A model generated the notes under the pieces. That model was not told the DNA's origin and made no database searches. It saw only the letters and a program-made list of their open reading frames with translations. Positions 46,166-54,729 of a stretch of 64,000 nt of DNA are shown piece after piece (position 1 is the stretch's first letter; every line of letters begins with the position of its first letter). Position numbers and translations under genes: made by a program. The stretch is from assembly GCA_963975425.1 (NCBI GenBank), contig CAXBGS010000006.1:1-64000 (forward strand). The letters run 5' to 3'. This DNA is from CAXBGS01 sp963975425 (GTDB lineage: Bacteria > Planctomycetota > Planctomycetia > Pirellulales > Pirellulaceae).

Positions 46166-47188
46166 ATGGCGAAACGAAAGTTGAATCTCGCCTCACTCGG
46201 CGACGAGCATCTGCTCGATATGCGAATGAGTGATCTCAACTTGTCGATTGAGGATTCACCGCTTTCGTCGCGGATCGACCAGCTTAACGACGAATTAGCC
46301 AATCGCGGCTTGAACTTTCGCCCCCATTGTTGGCTCAGCGACGAATGGTTTTCGCCTGACGGCGTGCCTGGGATTGCGATTCCGTTCTATTTGGCCCATC
46401 CGCGTCTGATACGGTTAGAACGCAAACAGCTGCTAGAAGTCGAGGGTGGCACCCGCGAAGGATGCATGAAAATCCTGCGTCATGAAGCGGGACATGCGAT
46501 CGACACGGCGTTCAATCTGCGGCGAAAAGCACGTTATCGTCAGCTTTTTGGTCGAGCATCCAAGCCATATCCCGAGACGTATCAGCCGACGCCGTCTAGT
46601 CGTGAATACGTGCTGCACTTGGAAATGTGGTACGCTCAAGCCCACCCGTTAGAGGATTTTGCAGAAACGTTTGCCGTCTGGTTGCGACCGGGTTCGCGTT
46701 GGCGGACACGGTACCACGACTGGCCGGCGATCAAGAAGCTGGAATTTGTGGACGATTTCATGAAATCGATTCGCGGCAAGAAGCCCCAAGTCACGTGCCG
46801 TCAAAAGGTCGATCCGATCTCGAAATTGCGGAAGTCTCTGCGCACGCACTATCGTCGCAAGCGAGAGCACTACGGGTTGGACTTTCCCAGTATCTATGAC
46901 AACGATCTGCGAAAATTATTTTCGACGTTGCCCGAACACCGCCGCAATATGACCGCCGCCGCATTCCTGAGTCGGATTCGCGGTGAACTGCGACGCACCG
47001 TCGCACGCTGGACCGGCGAATACACCTACACGATCGACCAGGTCGTCCAAGAGATGATCGAACGTTGCCGCGAATTGAAACTGCGTCTGGGCAGTCCGGA
47101 TGATGAAGCCAAACGCGATGCGATGATCCTTGTCGCCGTCCGCACGACTAACTTTTTCCACGAGGGAAGACACAGGGTGGTCGTATGA
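46166..47188 (+). CDS. Putative zinc-binding metallopeptidase
   Basis: The 340-residue protein starts at ATG 46166; a TTG at 46133 would add 11 residues. It carries HEAGH (His106, Glu107, His110) in KILRHEAGHAIDTAF, and a downstream PLEDFAETFAVW that supplies a likely third metal ligand, as in gluzincins. No signal peptide is present, so it is cytoplasmic. The C-terminal third is basic and helical. Its stop overlaps the start of an ATP-grasp ligase gene by four bases, so the two products probably work together. The substrate is unknown. Confidence 0.75.
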   Translation: MAKRKLNLASLGDEHLLDMRMSDLNLSIEDSPLSSRIDQLNDELANRGLNFRPHCWLSDEWFSPDGVPGIAIPFYLAHPRLIRLERKQLLEVEGGTREGCMKILRHEAGHAIDTAFNLRRKARYRQLFGRASKPYPETYQPTPSSREYVLHLEMWYAQAHPLEDFAETFAVWLRPGSRWRTRYHDWPAIKKLEFVDDFMKSIRGKKPQVTCRQKVDPISKLRKSLRTHYRRKREHYGLDFPSIYDNDLRKLFSTLPEHRRNMTAAAFLSRIRGELRRTVARWTGEYTYTIDQVVQEMIERCRELKLRLGSPDDEAKRDAMILVAVRTTNFFHEGRHRVVV

Positions 47189-48213
47189 GCAAGCTACGCG
47201 TGCTCGTTCTTGTTCGCGAAGGCCACGTCCCGCCGGAAACGTTGAAAGGTGTCAGCGACAAAGATCTGGATGCTTGGAAAGCCGAGTTTGATGTTTGTGA
47301 GACCTTGCGGCGTTTGGGCCACGAGATTTTGCCGCTGGGTGTCTATGACGACCTGGGACCGATCCGAAAAGCACTCCGAGAGTTCGAGCCTGACATCACG
47401 TTCATGATGCTGGAAGAATTCCATGGCGTGGTGACCTATGACTTTGCCGTGATCAGTTATTTGGAACTGATGCAACAGCCTTACACCGGATGCAACCCTC
47501 GCGGATTGTTGTTAAGCAAAGACAAAGCACTTTCGAAAAAGGTGCTGACGTATCATCGCATTCCGACACCTCGCTTTGCGGTGTTTCCGGTCGGTCGTAC
47601 GATTCATCGCCCCAAGAAACTCTCGTTTCCACTGTTCGTCAAATCGGTTGTCGAGGATGCTTCCTTTGGAATCGCGCAGGCGTCGATTGTTCACAACGAC
47701 GATGCGCTTGCCGAACGTGTGCGATTTGTCCACGAAAAAACCAACGACGACGTGATCGCGGAACAATACATCGAGGGCCGAGAGCTTTACGTTGGGGTCC
47801 TGGGGAATAATCGATTAAAAACATTTCCGGCGTGGGAGATGAACTTTGGTGACATGCCCGACGACATCGCTCGGATCGCGACCAGCCAAGTGAAATGGAA
47901 TCGCAAGTACCAAGAACGCTATGGGATCACGACTCACGCGGCGGCCGATTTGGATGACGTGACGGCCGAGCGTATTTCGAAGCTGTGCAAGCGCGTCTAT
48001 CGAGCGCTAAACATGAGCGGCTATGGGCGGATGGACTTGCGGATGACCGAGTCTGGCGAGATTTATGTGATCGAAGCTAACGCGAATCCCAATATCGAAT
48101 ACGGCGAAGACTTTTCGGAGTCAGCCGAGGTCGCTGGGATCACGTATGAACAGCTGTTGCAGCGAATCCTGAATCTCGGGCTGAACTACAAGGCCGCTTG
48201 GATGACGAGTTGA
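47185..48213 (+). CDS. ATP-grasp ligase, D-Ala-D-Ala ligase/RimK-like
   Basis: The 342-residue protein has the ATP-grasp layout: an N-terminal alpha/beta domain (LRVLVLVREG), nucleotide-binding FPLFVKSVVEDASFGI (about residues 149-164), EQYIEGRELYVGVLG, and the metal-binding GYGRMDLRMTESGEIYVIEA followed by NANPNI. Enzymes of this fold join a carboxylate to an amine or thiol through an acyl phosphate. It is closer in layout to D-alanine-D-alanine ligase than to RimK, but it lies outside any cell-wall gene cluster. Coupling to a metallopeptidase gene by an ATGA overlap suggests peptide synthesis or tagging paired with cleavage. Confidence 0.8.
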   Translation: MSKLRVLVLVREGHVPPETLKGVSDKDLDAWKAEFDVCETLRRLGHEILPLGVYDDLGPIRKALREFEPDITFMMLEEFHGVVTYDFAVISYLELMQQPYTGCNPRGLLLSKDKALSKKVLTYHRIPTPRFAVFPVGRTIHRPKKLSFPLFVKSVVEDASFGIAQASIVHNDDALAERVRFVHEKTNDDVIAEQYIEGRELYVGVLGNNRLKTFPAWEMNFGDMPDDIARIATSQVKWNRKYQERYGITTHAAADLDDVTAERISKLCKRVYRALNMSGYGRMDLRMTESGEIYVIEANANPNIEYGEDFSESAEVAGITYEQLLQRILNLGLNYKAAWMTS

Positions 48214-48508
48214 GCAAGACGCGCACCGGCCGGCGCGTGTTCAGCTATAGACGTCCTTTCGATTGCATTTTTTGCGACACGGCCGGTCACTGCGGGCCAA
48301 TGGCCCTCGCGCGTTTCTCAGAACGGCCAAAAGAGTTCCGTCGCGGTTGCCGGCATCCCGCCAGCGATGGCTCGGCTGGATATTTGCGTTTGGCATCCCC
48401 CGGTTAGGCATTGCCCGCCACGCCATGCGGACTTGCAATTATGCTGGACGGCTTGAAACCGCGGCGCGTAAATGATTCCGCGGTCATGATCGGATTCACA
48501 GCGGGGAG

Positions 48509-51500
48509 ATGATGCGAAACGCTTTAGCCATCCTGTCGTTAACGCTTATGCTGGCCGCCACCGCGTCCGCGCAGAGTGACGTTTCGACCGAGCCGGTCAT
48601 CGGGCTGCGCGACAATCGGCCCGACGACTATGCGCTGACCGGTGCCACCGTCGTGACCGAACCGGGACGGGTGATTCACAACGCCACCGTCTTGATCCGA
48701 GACACCGCGATCATCGCAGTCGGCACGGATGTCGAGATCCCTGCTGGATTCATGAACTTGGACTTCAGCGGGCGATATATCTATCCCGGCTTGATCGATG
48801 CGTTTGGTGAAGTGGACGTTGCGACGGATCCGGTCGACGGCAAAGCGGGCTATTGGAATAGGCACATCACGCCCGAGCGGTCGGCAAAGATGGTCGCAGC
48901 AAAGCTGGACGGCCCCATCGAAAAACTTCGCTCGCAAGGCATCACGAGTCGCGTGGTCGCGCCCCAGGGAGGCATCTTGAAAGGCAGCAGCGCGGTGGTG
49001 CTGTTGAATGACGAACATCGCGGCCGCACCCTGTTGAAACCCAGTGCATGGCAACACGCCCAGTTGACGGTTCCCAAGGATCGTCGCGGTCAGTCGTATC
49101 CGAACTCACCGATGGGCGCCGTGGCGCTGCTCAGGCAATCGATTTACGATGCTCGCTGGTACGAAAAAGCCTGGGATGCCTATCGGTCGACGCCGACGCT
49201 GCCGAGACCGCAAACGAATGTTTCGTTGGAATTCCTCGCCGAATCAATCCGCAACGACACGTTTGTGTTTGATGCCCAGAACGATCGGATGGCGGTGCGG
49301 GCCGATCGGATCGCGAAAGAGTTTTCGCTGGCCATCATCATTCGCGGATCTGGGCAAGAGTATCGGCAGCTTGATGAAATCGCCGCGACGCATCACCCAA
49401 TCTTGTTGCCGGTGGATTTTCCAAAGCCGCCCCATGTGACGACCGCCGATGCGGCGCAAGAGATCACGTTAAAGGAGCTGATGCATTGGCATTTTGCACC
49501 GGAGAATCCGGCCATGCTGGCCGCCGCGGGGGTGACGATATGTCTGACCACCGACGGCCTAGAGGATCCGGCAAAATTCTTGTCTCAGGTTCGCATTGCC
49601 GTTTCGCGTGGGCTGGCGAAGGATGATGCTTTGGCGGCCATGACGACGAATCCAGCGACACTATTGGGAATTGACCAGCATGTCGGTTCCGTTCGCCCCG
49701 GTATGCTGGCGAATTTGGTCATCACCGACGGAGAGCTGTTCGATGAAGACACCGAGGTGTTGGAAACATGGGTGGCCGGACAGCAATTTGTGATCGTTGA
49801 GTCCGACGAACCGAGCCTCGACTCTGTGGTGGGCACCTGGGAATTGGTGTTTGATATTGGATCGCAACCGTTGAGCGCGCACATGGTCATTGATCGTCGG
49901 GATGACAAGCTGTCGGCAAAATTGGTCGCGCCGGGCGCCGCCGACGCCACGGATCCCGAAAACAGAGAGGATCCCCAAAACAAAAAGGATTCTGACGACG
50001 CAAATGAGACCGACGAGTCCGCGTCGTCCAGAATCGACGGCGAATCGGTTGCAAAGTCCGACGATGAAACGACTGACCAGACCAATGACTTGGATTCCCA
50101 AACGTCCGAGCAGGATGAGGCGAAACCAAAGTCCATCCGGCTCCGCCAATTCGTACGGACGCGCGATCGAATCACCGCAACGGTCGACCTTAGCAAGTTC
50201 AGCAAGCAGCTTCCCGGTGGTGCGTCCAAGATCACGTTCCTGACCATCGAAGACCCCGAGGGCGAGATTTCGATCATGGGAAATCTTGTGGTCGCCGACG
50301 GGTCACGGAGTCATATCGATGTTCGGCACATTGATGAAGAGCCCGCCGGTGACGATCCGGCGTCTGCCGACGAGGATTCCTCTGCCGACAATGATGCGCC
50401 TGCGAGCGAACCGGTTGTCGAACCGCCCGTTCGCCTGGCGGCCGCCGACAAAGACAAATCAGACGAGACGTTGGACCAGCCGGACGAGGAAGGCCCCGCC
50501 CCGATTGAATTATTGTTCCCCCTTGGCGCTTATGGTTTGACCGAGCCGATCGCGGATGCACCTACCGTACTCTTCCGCGGCGCGACGGTCTGGACGTGTG
50601 ACGATTCGGGTAAGTTGCCCCGGGGCGACGTGCTGATTCAAAACGGAGTCATCGCCGACGTTGGTGCGAATCTTTCGGTCCCCAGCGGTTGCCAAGTCAT
50701 CGACGCCCGGGGCAAGCACATCACGCCGGGCCTGATCGATTGTCATTCGCACATGGGTACCGACGGTGGTGTCAATGAATCCGGCCAAGTCATCACGGCG
50801 GAAGTTCGCATCGGCGACTTTATCGACAACAGCGATATTTCCATTTATCGGCAACTCGCCGGTGGGCTGACGATCGCAAACGTCTTGCACGGATCGGCGA
50901 ACCCGATCGGTGGGCAAAACCAAGTCATCAAGTTGCGTTGGGGGCAAACGATGGACGGTCTGCGAATGACCGAGGCCCCACCAGGGATCAAATTCGCGTT
51001 GGGCGAAAATGTCAAACGCAACCGATCGCGATACCCGAACACTCGCATGGGCGTGGAACAAATCATTCGCGATCAACTGTTGGCCGCGCGTGAATATGAA
51101 TCCGGCTGGCGTCGCTGGCACGCCGGACAGCGCGATGCACTGCCCCCCCGAGTCGATTTGCAATTGGAAGCGATGTCGGAAGTCGGGCATGGGCAACGCT
51201 GGATTCATTGCCACAGTTACAGGCAGGACGAGATCGTCGCCACTCTGGACGTGTTAGAGGAATTCGGCGTACGCATCGGAACCTTGCAACACATCCTCGA
51301 AGGATACAAAGTGGCGGATCGGATGGCGGCACACGGTGCGATGGGATCAAGTTTCTCGGATTGGTGGGCTTACAAGTTCGAAGTCTATGATGCGATCCCG
51401 TACAACGGCGCGGTGATGCACGAGCAAGGCGTCGTTGTGTCGTTCAACAGCGATGATGCCGAACTGGCACGTCGGTTGAATACCGAGGCAGCCAAGGCGA

Positions 51501-51895
51501 CCAAGTACGGCGGCCTCAGTGACGAAGAGGCGCTGAAGTTTGTGACACTGAATCCGGCCAAACAATTGCGGATCGATTCACTCGTCGGTTCGATCACCGT
51601 GGGCAAACACGCGGACTTGGTCCTTTGGAATGGCCCGCCGTTGTCGACGACGACGCGTTGTGAACAAACTTGGATCGATGGGCGACTTTATTTCGATCGC
51701 AATGCAGACGCTCGGATGCGCGCCCGCGACGCACGATTACACGCGCGGCTCGTCCAGCTCGCACTGGGTCAGGGGGACGGCGGGTCAAGTCCTGACAAGT
51801 CGGTCGATGAAGAGGATCGTTGGCTAAGGTACGACGAGTTCTGTGGTGCCAGCGGTGGCAATGCAAACGGTTTCGAAGCGGAGGCGGTTCGGTGA
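48509..51895 (+). CDS. Secreted tandem amidohydrolase-family protein (first domain degenerate, second intact)
   Basis: The 1,128-residue protein has a signal peptide (about residues 1-22, cleavage after SAQ). The first amidohydrolase-like domain (about 40-430) has PGLIDAFGEVD where the family has PGLIDxHxH, so the metal-binding His pair is missing. A beta-sandwich-like stretch and an acidic, low-complexity linker rich in D, E and S follow (about 430-680). The second amidohydrolase domain (about 690-1075) is intact, with PGLIDCHSHMG (His746, His748), WIHCHSYRQDEI and VVSFNSDDAEL. It probably hydrolyses a cyclic amide or peptide-like substrate outside the cytoplasm. Its stop overlaps the start of the next gene by four bases. 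A GGGGAG ribosome site lies just before the paired ATG codons. Confidence 0.85.
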   Translation: MMRNALAILSLTLMLAATASAQSDVSTEPVIGLRDNRPDDYALTGATVVTEPGRVIHNATVLIRDTAIIAVGTDVEIPAGFMNLDFSGRYIYPGLIDAFGEVDVATDPVDGKAGYWNRHITPERSAKMVAAKLDGPIEKLRSQGITSRVVAPQGGILKGSSAVVLLNDEHRGRTLLKPSAWQHAQLTVPKDRRGQSYPNSPMGAVALLRQSIYDARWYEKAWDAYRSTPTLPRPQTNVSLEFLAESIRNDTFVFDAQNDRMAVRADRIAKEFSLAIIIRGSGQEYRQLDEIAATHHPILLPVDFPKPPHVTTADAAQEITLKELMHWHFAPENPAMLAAAGVTICLTTDGLEDPAKFLSQVRIAVSRGLAKDDALAAMTTNPATLLGIDQHVGSVRPGMLANLVITDGELFDEDTEVLETWVAGQQFVIVESDEPSLDSVVGTWELVFDIGSQPLSAHMVIDRRDDKLSAKLVAPGAADATDPENREDPQNKKDSDDANETDESASSRIDGESVAKSDDETTDQTNDLDSQTSEQDEAKPKSIRLRQFVRTRDRITATVDLSKFSKQLPGGASKITFLTIEDPEGEISIMGNLVVADGSRSHIDVRHIDEEPAGDDPASADEDSSADNDAPASEPVVEPPVRLAAADKDKSDETLDQPDEEGPAPIELLFPLGAYGLTEPIADAPTVLFRGATVWTCDDSGKLPRGDVLIQNGVIADVGANLSVPSGCQVIDARGKHITPGLIDCHSHMGTDGGVNESGQVITAEVRIGDFIDNSDISIYRQLAGGLTIANVLHGSANPIGGQNQVIKLRWGQTMDGLRMTEAPPGIKFALGENVKRNRSRYPNTRMGVEQIIRDQLLAAREYESGWRRWHAGQRDALPPRVDLQLEAMSEVGHGQRWIHCHSYRQDEIVATLDVLEEFGVRIGTLQHILEGYKVADRMAAHGAMGSSFSDWWAYKFEVYDAIPYNGAVMHEQGVVVSFNSDDAELARRLNTEAAKATKYGGLSDEEALKFVTLNPAKQLRIDSLVGSITVGKHADLVLWNGPPLSTTTRCEQTWIDGRLYFDRNADARMRARDARLHARLVQLALGQGDGGSSPDKSVDEEDRWLRYDEFCGASGGNANGFEAEAVR

Positions 51896-53193
51896 ATAAC
51901 GCAAGGAATATTCTGCTGGTGGGGTTGATGATTGTTGCAGGTGACGCGGCGATGGCCCACGACCAGATCCCTGGTGCAGCACAGCAGCACCCCATTGTGA
52001 TTCGCGGGGGTACGATTCATGTCGTTGATGGCCCCGATATCCAGAACGGCGACGTACTGTTCGATGATGGCAAGATCGTTGCGGTCGGACGCGATATCCA
52101 GGTTCCCGAAGACGCGACGACCATCGATGCGACCGACAAGCATGTCTATCCCGGCTTGATCGAGCCAATGACGGACCTGGGACTGCGCGAGATCAGCGCT
52201 GTTGATGAGACCGTTGATCGCATCGAGCGCGGTGATCGCAATCCAAACGTGCGGTCGTGGATCGCGATCAATCCTGACAGCGAATTGATTCCCGTTGCGC
52301 GCGCCGGCGGTGTGTTGTTGGCGATGACCAGTCCCAGCGGAAACTGGATTCGTGGACAAGCTGCGGTTGTGCAACTTGACGGCTGGACGCCCGCCGAAAT
52401 GACGCTGAAAGCACCTGCGGGCCTTTGCATTAACTGGAACGCAATGCACCCTCGCGATGAGGATCCGAAAAAGCAAGCCAAGAAACAGGCCGAGAAGTAC
52501 ACCGAGCTGGAAGCACTGTTTGACGAAGCCCGCCGGTACGGGCAAGCTCGATCATCACGCCCGGATCAAACCCCAACGGATGTCCGCTTGGAAAGCTTGC
52601 TGCCGGTAATCGAAGGCCGTTTGCCAATCATCGCCGAAGCCGATCGAGAGTCGGTGATCGAGTCCGCCGTTGCTTTCGCTCAAACGAACGGGCTCGATTT
52701 GATCATCTATGGTGGCTACGACGCACCGCAATGCGCGGAACTATTAAAACGGTACGACGTCCCCGTCATCGTGGCGGCGGTCTATCGACTGCCGCTTCGC
52801 CGTCACGATCCGTACGACGCGGCGTACACATTGCCGCAGCGTTTGCAATCCGCGGGGGTCAGGTTTTGTATTGCCGGCGAAGGCCCGGGGTATCCCGGTG
52901 GTGCTTCCAATACACGCAATCTGCCCTACCATGCCGCATGTGCCGCCGCTTACGGACTGCCGCTCGGTGAAGCGCTGCGGTCGATCACTTTGTCTGCTGC
53001 GGAAATTCTCGGCGTCGACGACCGCGTTGGTTCAATCACCGTCGACAAGGATGCAACCCTTATCATCGTCGACGGCGATGTCTTGCAAACCCATAGCCAC
53101 GTCGTGACGGCATACGTCCAGGGACGCGAAGTGGACCTGGGCAGCCGACACAAAACGCTCTACGAAAAATATCGCCAGAAATACGAACGTTGA
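51892..53193 (+). CDS. Secreted amidohydrolase-like protein without metal-binding His pair
   Basis: The 433-residue protein starts at GTG 51892, overlapping the upstream stop (GTGA) and preceded by a strong GGAGG at about 51880; a longer frame to 51820 lies inside the upstream gene. A signal peptide (ILLVGLMIVAGDAAMA) is followed by an amidohydrolase fold with the pseudo-motif HVYPGLIEPMTDLGL (PGLIE at about residues 87-91) in place of PGLIDxHxH. The late segment FCIAGEGPGYPGG also lacks the usual catalytic Asp. It looks like a pseudoenzyme partner of the preceding gene product, possibly forming a complex with it. Confidence 0.8.
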   Translation: MNNARNILLVGLMIVAGDAAMAHDQIPGAAQQHPIVIRGGTIHVVDGPDIQNGDVLFDDGKIVAVGRDIQVPEDATTIDATDKHVYPGLIEPMTDLGLREISAVDETVDRIERGDRNPNVRSWIAINPDSELIPVARAGGVLLAMTSPSGNWIRGQAAVVQLDGWTPAEMTLKAPAGLCINWNAMHPRDEDPKKQAKKQAEKYTELEALFDEARRYGQARSSRPDQTPTDVRLESLLPVIEGRLPIIAEADRESVIESAVAFAQTNGLDLIIYGGYDAPQCAELLKRYDVPVIVAAVYRLPLRRHDPYDAAYTLPQRLQSAGVRFCIAGEGPGYPGGASNTRNLPYHAACAAAYGLPLGEALRSITLSAAEILGVDDRVGSITVDKDATLIIVDGDVLQTHSHVVTAYVQGREVDLGSRHKTLYEKYRQKYER

Positions 53194-53216
53194 TCGTCGA
53201 AACGAATCTGACGATC
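53192..53216. terminator. Possible bidirectional terminator between convergent genes
   Basis: gatcgtc at 53192-53198 and gacgatc at 53210-53216 form a 7-bp stem with an 11-base loop in the 63-base gap between the amidohydrolase-like and DUF389 genes. It is followed by gttt only, so the call is weak. Confidence 0.35.
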
Positions 53217-53256
53217 GTTTGATGGTCCTGTGCAGGCTTACGTTTTCGCCAGTTGA

Positions 53257-54729
53257 TCAGTCGCCCGATGGAAAAATGTAATCCGTGTCGATGACCTGAG
53301 TCATGGCGGCGGCGGCCAGAATCATCAACAGCATCATCATGCGTGGTCCCCAGCGGTCGCGCATGTCGTCGTACTGTTCGGGGCGCATCCCCCGCAGCCA
53401 CAAGATGAATGACGATCCGATCATGATCGTCAAAACATTCACCGTGACCAGCAATAATGGCCCCGTGACAGCAATGCCCTCGTCACTGGTTCCCCACCGT
53501 CCGAACGCCAGCTGCAGTCCTGCTGTGGATATGGGCGGTACCAAGGCGGCAGCGATCGCCGCGCCCGCCAGTGCCGAAGAAAGGTGTGCTCGCGTTCGGG
53601 CATACGCCGCCGCGATGCCTCCCACCAAGCCGACACAGAAATCCAGTGGACTGGGGCGACAGCGTGCCCACATTTCCTGTGTGATGTCAGGTTTTTGAAA
53701 CAGCATCACCAGCCATCCGAACAGCATGCTGGAGACGATTGCGCCGACAAAACCAATCGTGATCGTCAACAGTGCCGATCGAAACAGCGGTCGATTCCCA
53801 TAAGCGAGCGCCATGCCGGCACCCAAAATAGGCGTCATCAGGGGGGCGATCAGCATGGCGCCGATAATGACGGCCGCGGAGTTTTGTAGCAGCCCGAACG
53901 CAGCCAACATCGATGCGGCCGACATCAACCCGAGAAATTCGAGGTTCGGTCTCGATCCTTCTTCCAGAGTGTTCGCGAGTGCAATGCGTTCGTCTCGCTG
54001 CATGCGCGGTGCGACGGTTTCCGCCCATTGTTCGACACGGGAATAAAACGATTGCGTGATCGATTCCCCGTCTCGGATCATCGCGATCGAAGTTTCGGCG
54101 GACGAATGGATTAAAGCGAATCCGGCTTTGTAGGTTGGGTCGTTCCGGTTAACCGAAGAGATTCCGAACCAAATGCAATCGTCTGCAGTGACACGTCCGC
54201 TTTCGATTTCAGTGATGATTTCGTCACGCAATTGGTCGCCGTCTTCGGCCGTGGGACGCAAGACATGCTTTGGGATCAGTCCCAGCAGGGTTTCGCACGC
54301 GAGCGACGCTAACGGAACAGGGGCTTGGACGGCTTGGAAGAGATGGTCTGCGGATTCTGGCGGACCAACTTTGGTGCGGACCCACAGGGTTTGAATGGGC
54401 GATCGTTCAAAGACAACGCGTTGTAAGTCGTTCGAGTCGGTCGCCTGAATCATCAACAGCAGCGAGGCGTTGACGGTGCGAGCCCAATCCAGCACGGCGT
54501 CGCCATTTTCAGGCACAATCGCCGTTTTTTTGAATCGATTGGGTTCTCCGTCGTCGGATTCATCCGCATCGCGAGCGACAAATTTTTCGGCATGCGCGAG
54601 CAGAACCTTTCGGTCTTCACCCGCGACGACGATGTGCGCGTCTTGCGCCTTTTGGGCGGCAATTTTTCGACACCACAGCACACCGTATCGGAGTTGTTCT
54701 TCAGAGCCGACGACCAGGACAATCGACAT
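53257..54729 (-). CDS. UspA-like plus DUF389 membrane protein
   Basis: The protein of about 490 residues starts at ATG 54729 (or the preceding TTG at 54732). About residues 1-135 resemble a universal-stress-protein-like alpha/beta domain (MSIVLVVGSEEQL, then LLLMIQATD). The DUF389 membrane domain follows from about 255 with SAAVIIGAMLIAPLMTPILG and six or more hydrophobic segments. The function of DUF389 proteins is not established. The start codon lies on the stop of the upstream redoxin-copper protein gene, so the two are translationally coupled. Confidence 0.8.
   Translation of the reverse strand: MSIVLVVGSEEQLRYGVLWCRKIAAQKAQDAHIVVAGEDRKVLLAHAEKFVARDADESDDGEPNRFKKTAIVPENGDAVLDWARTVNASLLLMIQATDSNDLQRVVFERSPIQTLWVRTKVGPPESADHLFQAVQAPVPLASLACETLLGLIPKHVLRPTAEDGDQLRDEIITEIESGRVTADDCIWFGISSVNRNDPTYKAGFALIHSSAETSIAMIRDGESITQSFYSRVEQWAETVAPRMQRDERIALANTLEEGSRPNLEFLGLMSAASMLAAFGLLQNSAAVIIGAMLIAPLMTPILGAGMALAYGNRPLFRSALLTITIGFVGAIVSSMLFGWLVMLFQKPDITQEMWARCRPSPLDFCVGLVGGIAAAYARTRAHLSSALAGAAIAAALVPPISTAGLQLAFGRWGTSDEGIAVTGPLLLVTVNVLTIMIGSSFILWLRGMRPEQYDDMRDRWGPRMMMLLMILAAAAMTQVIDTDYIFPSGD

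Noticed and set aside
49585..51214. Minus-strand frames of about 230 residues
   Set aside because: They are antisense shadows of the tandem amidohydrolase gene, which has clear motifs and a signal peptide.
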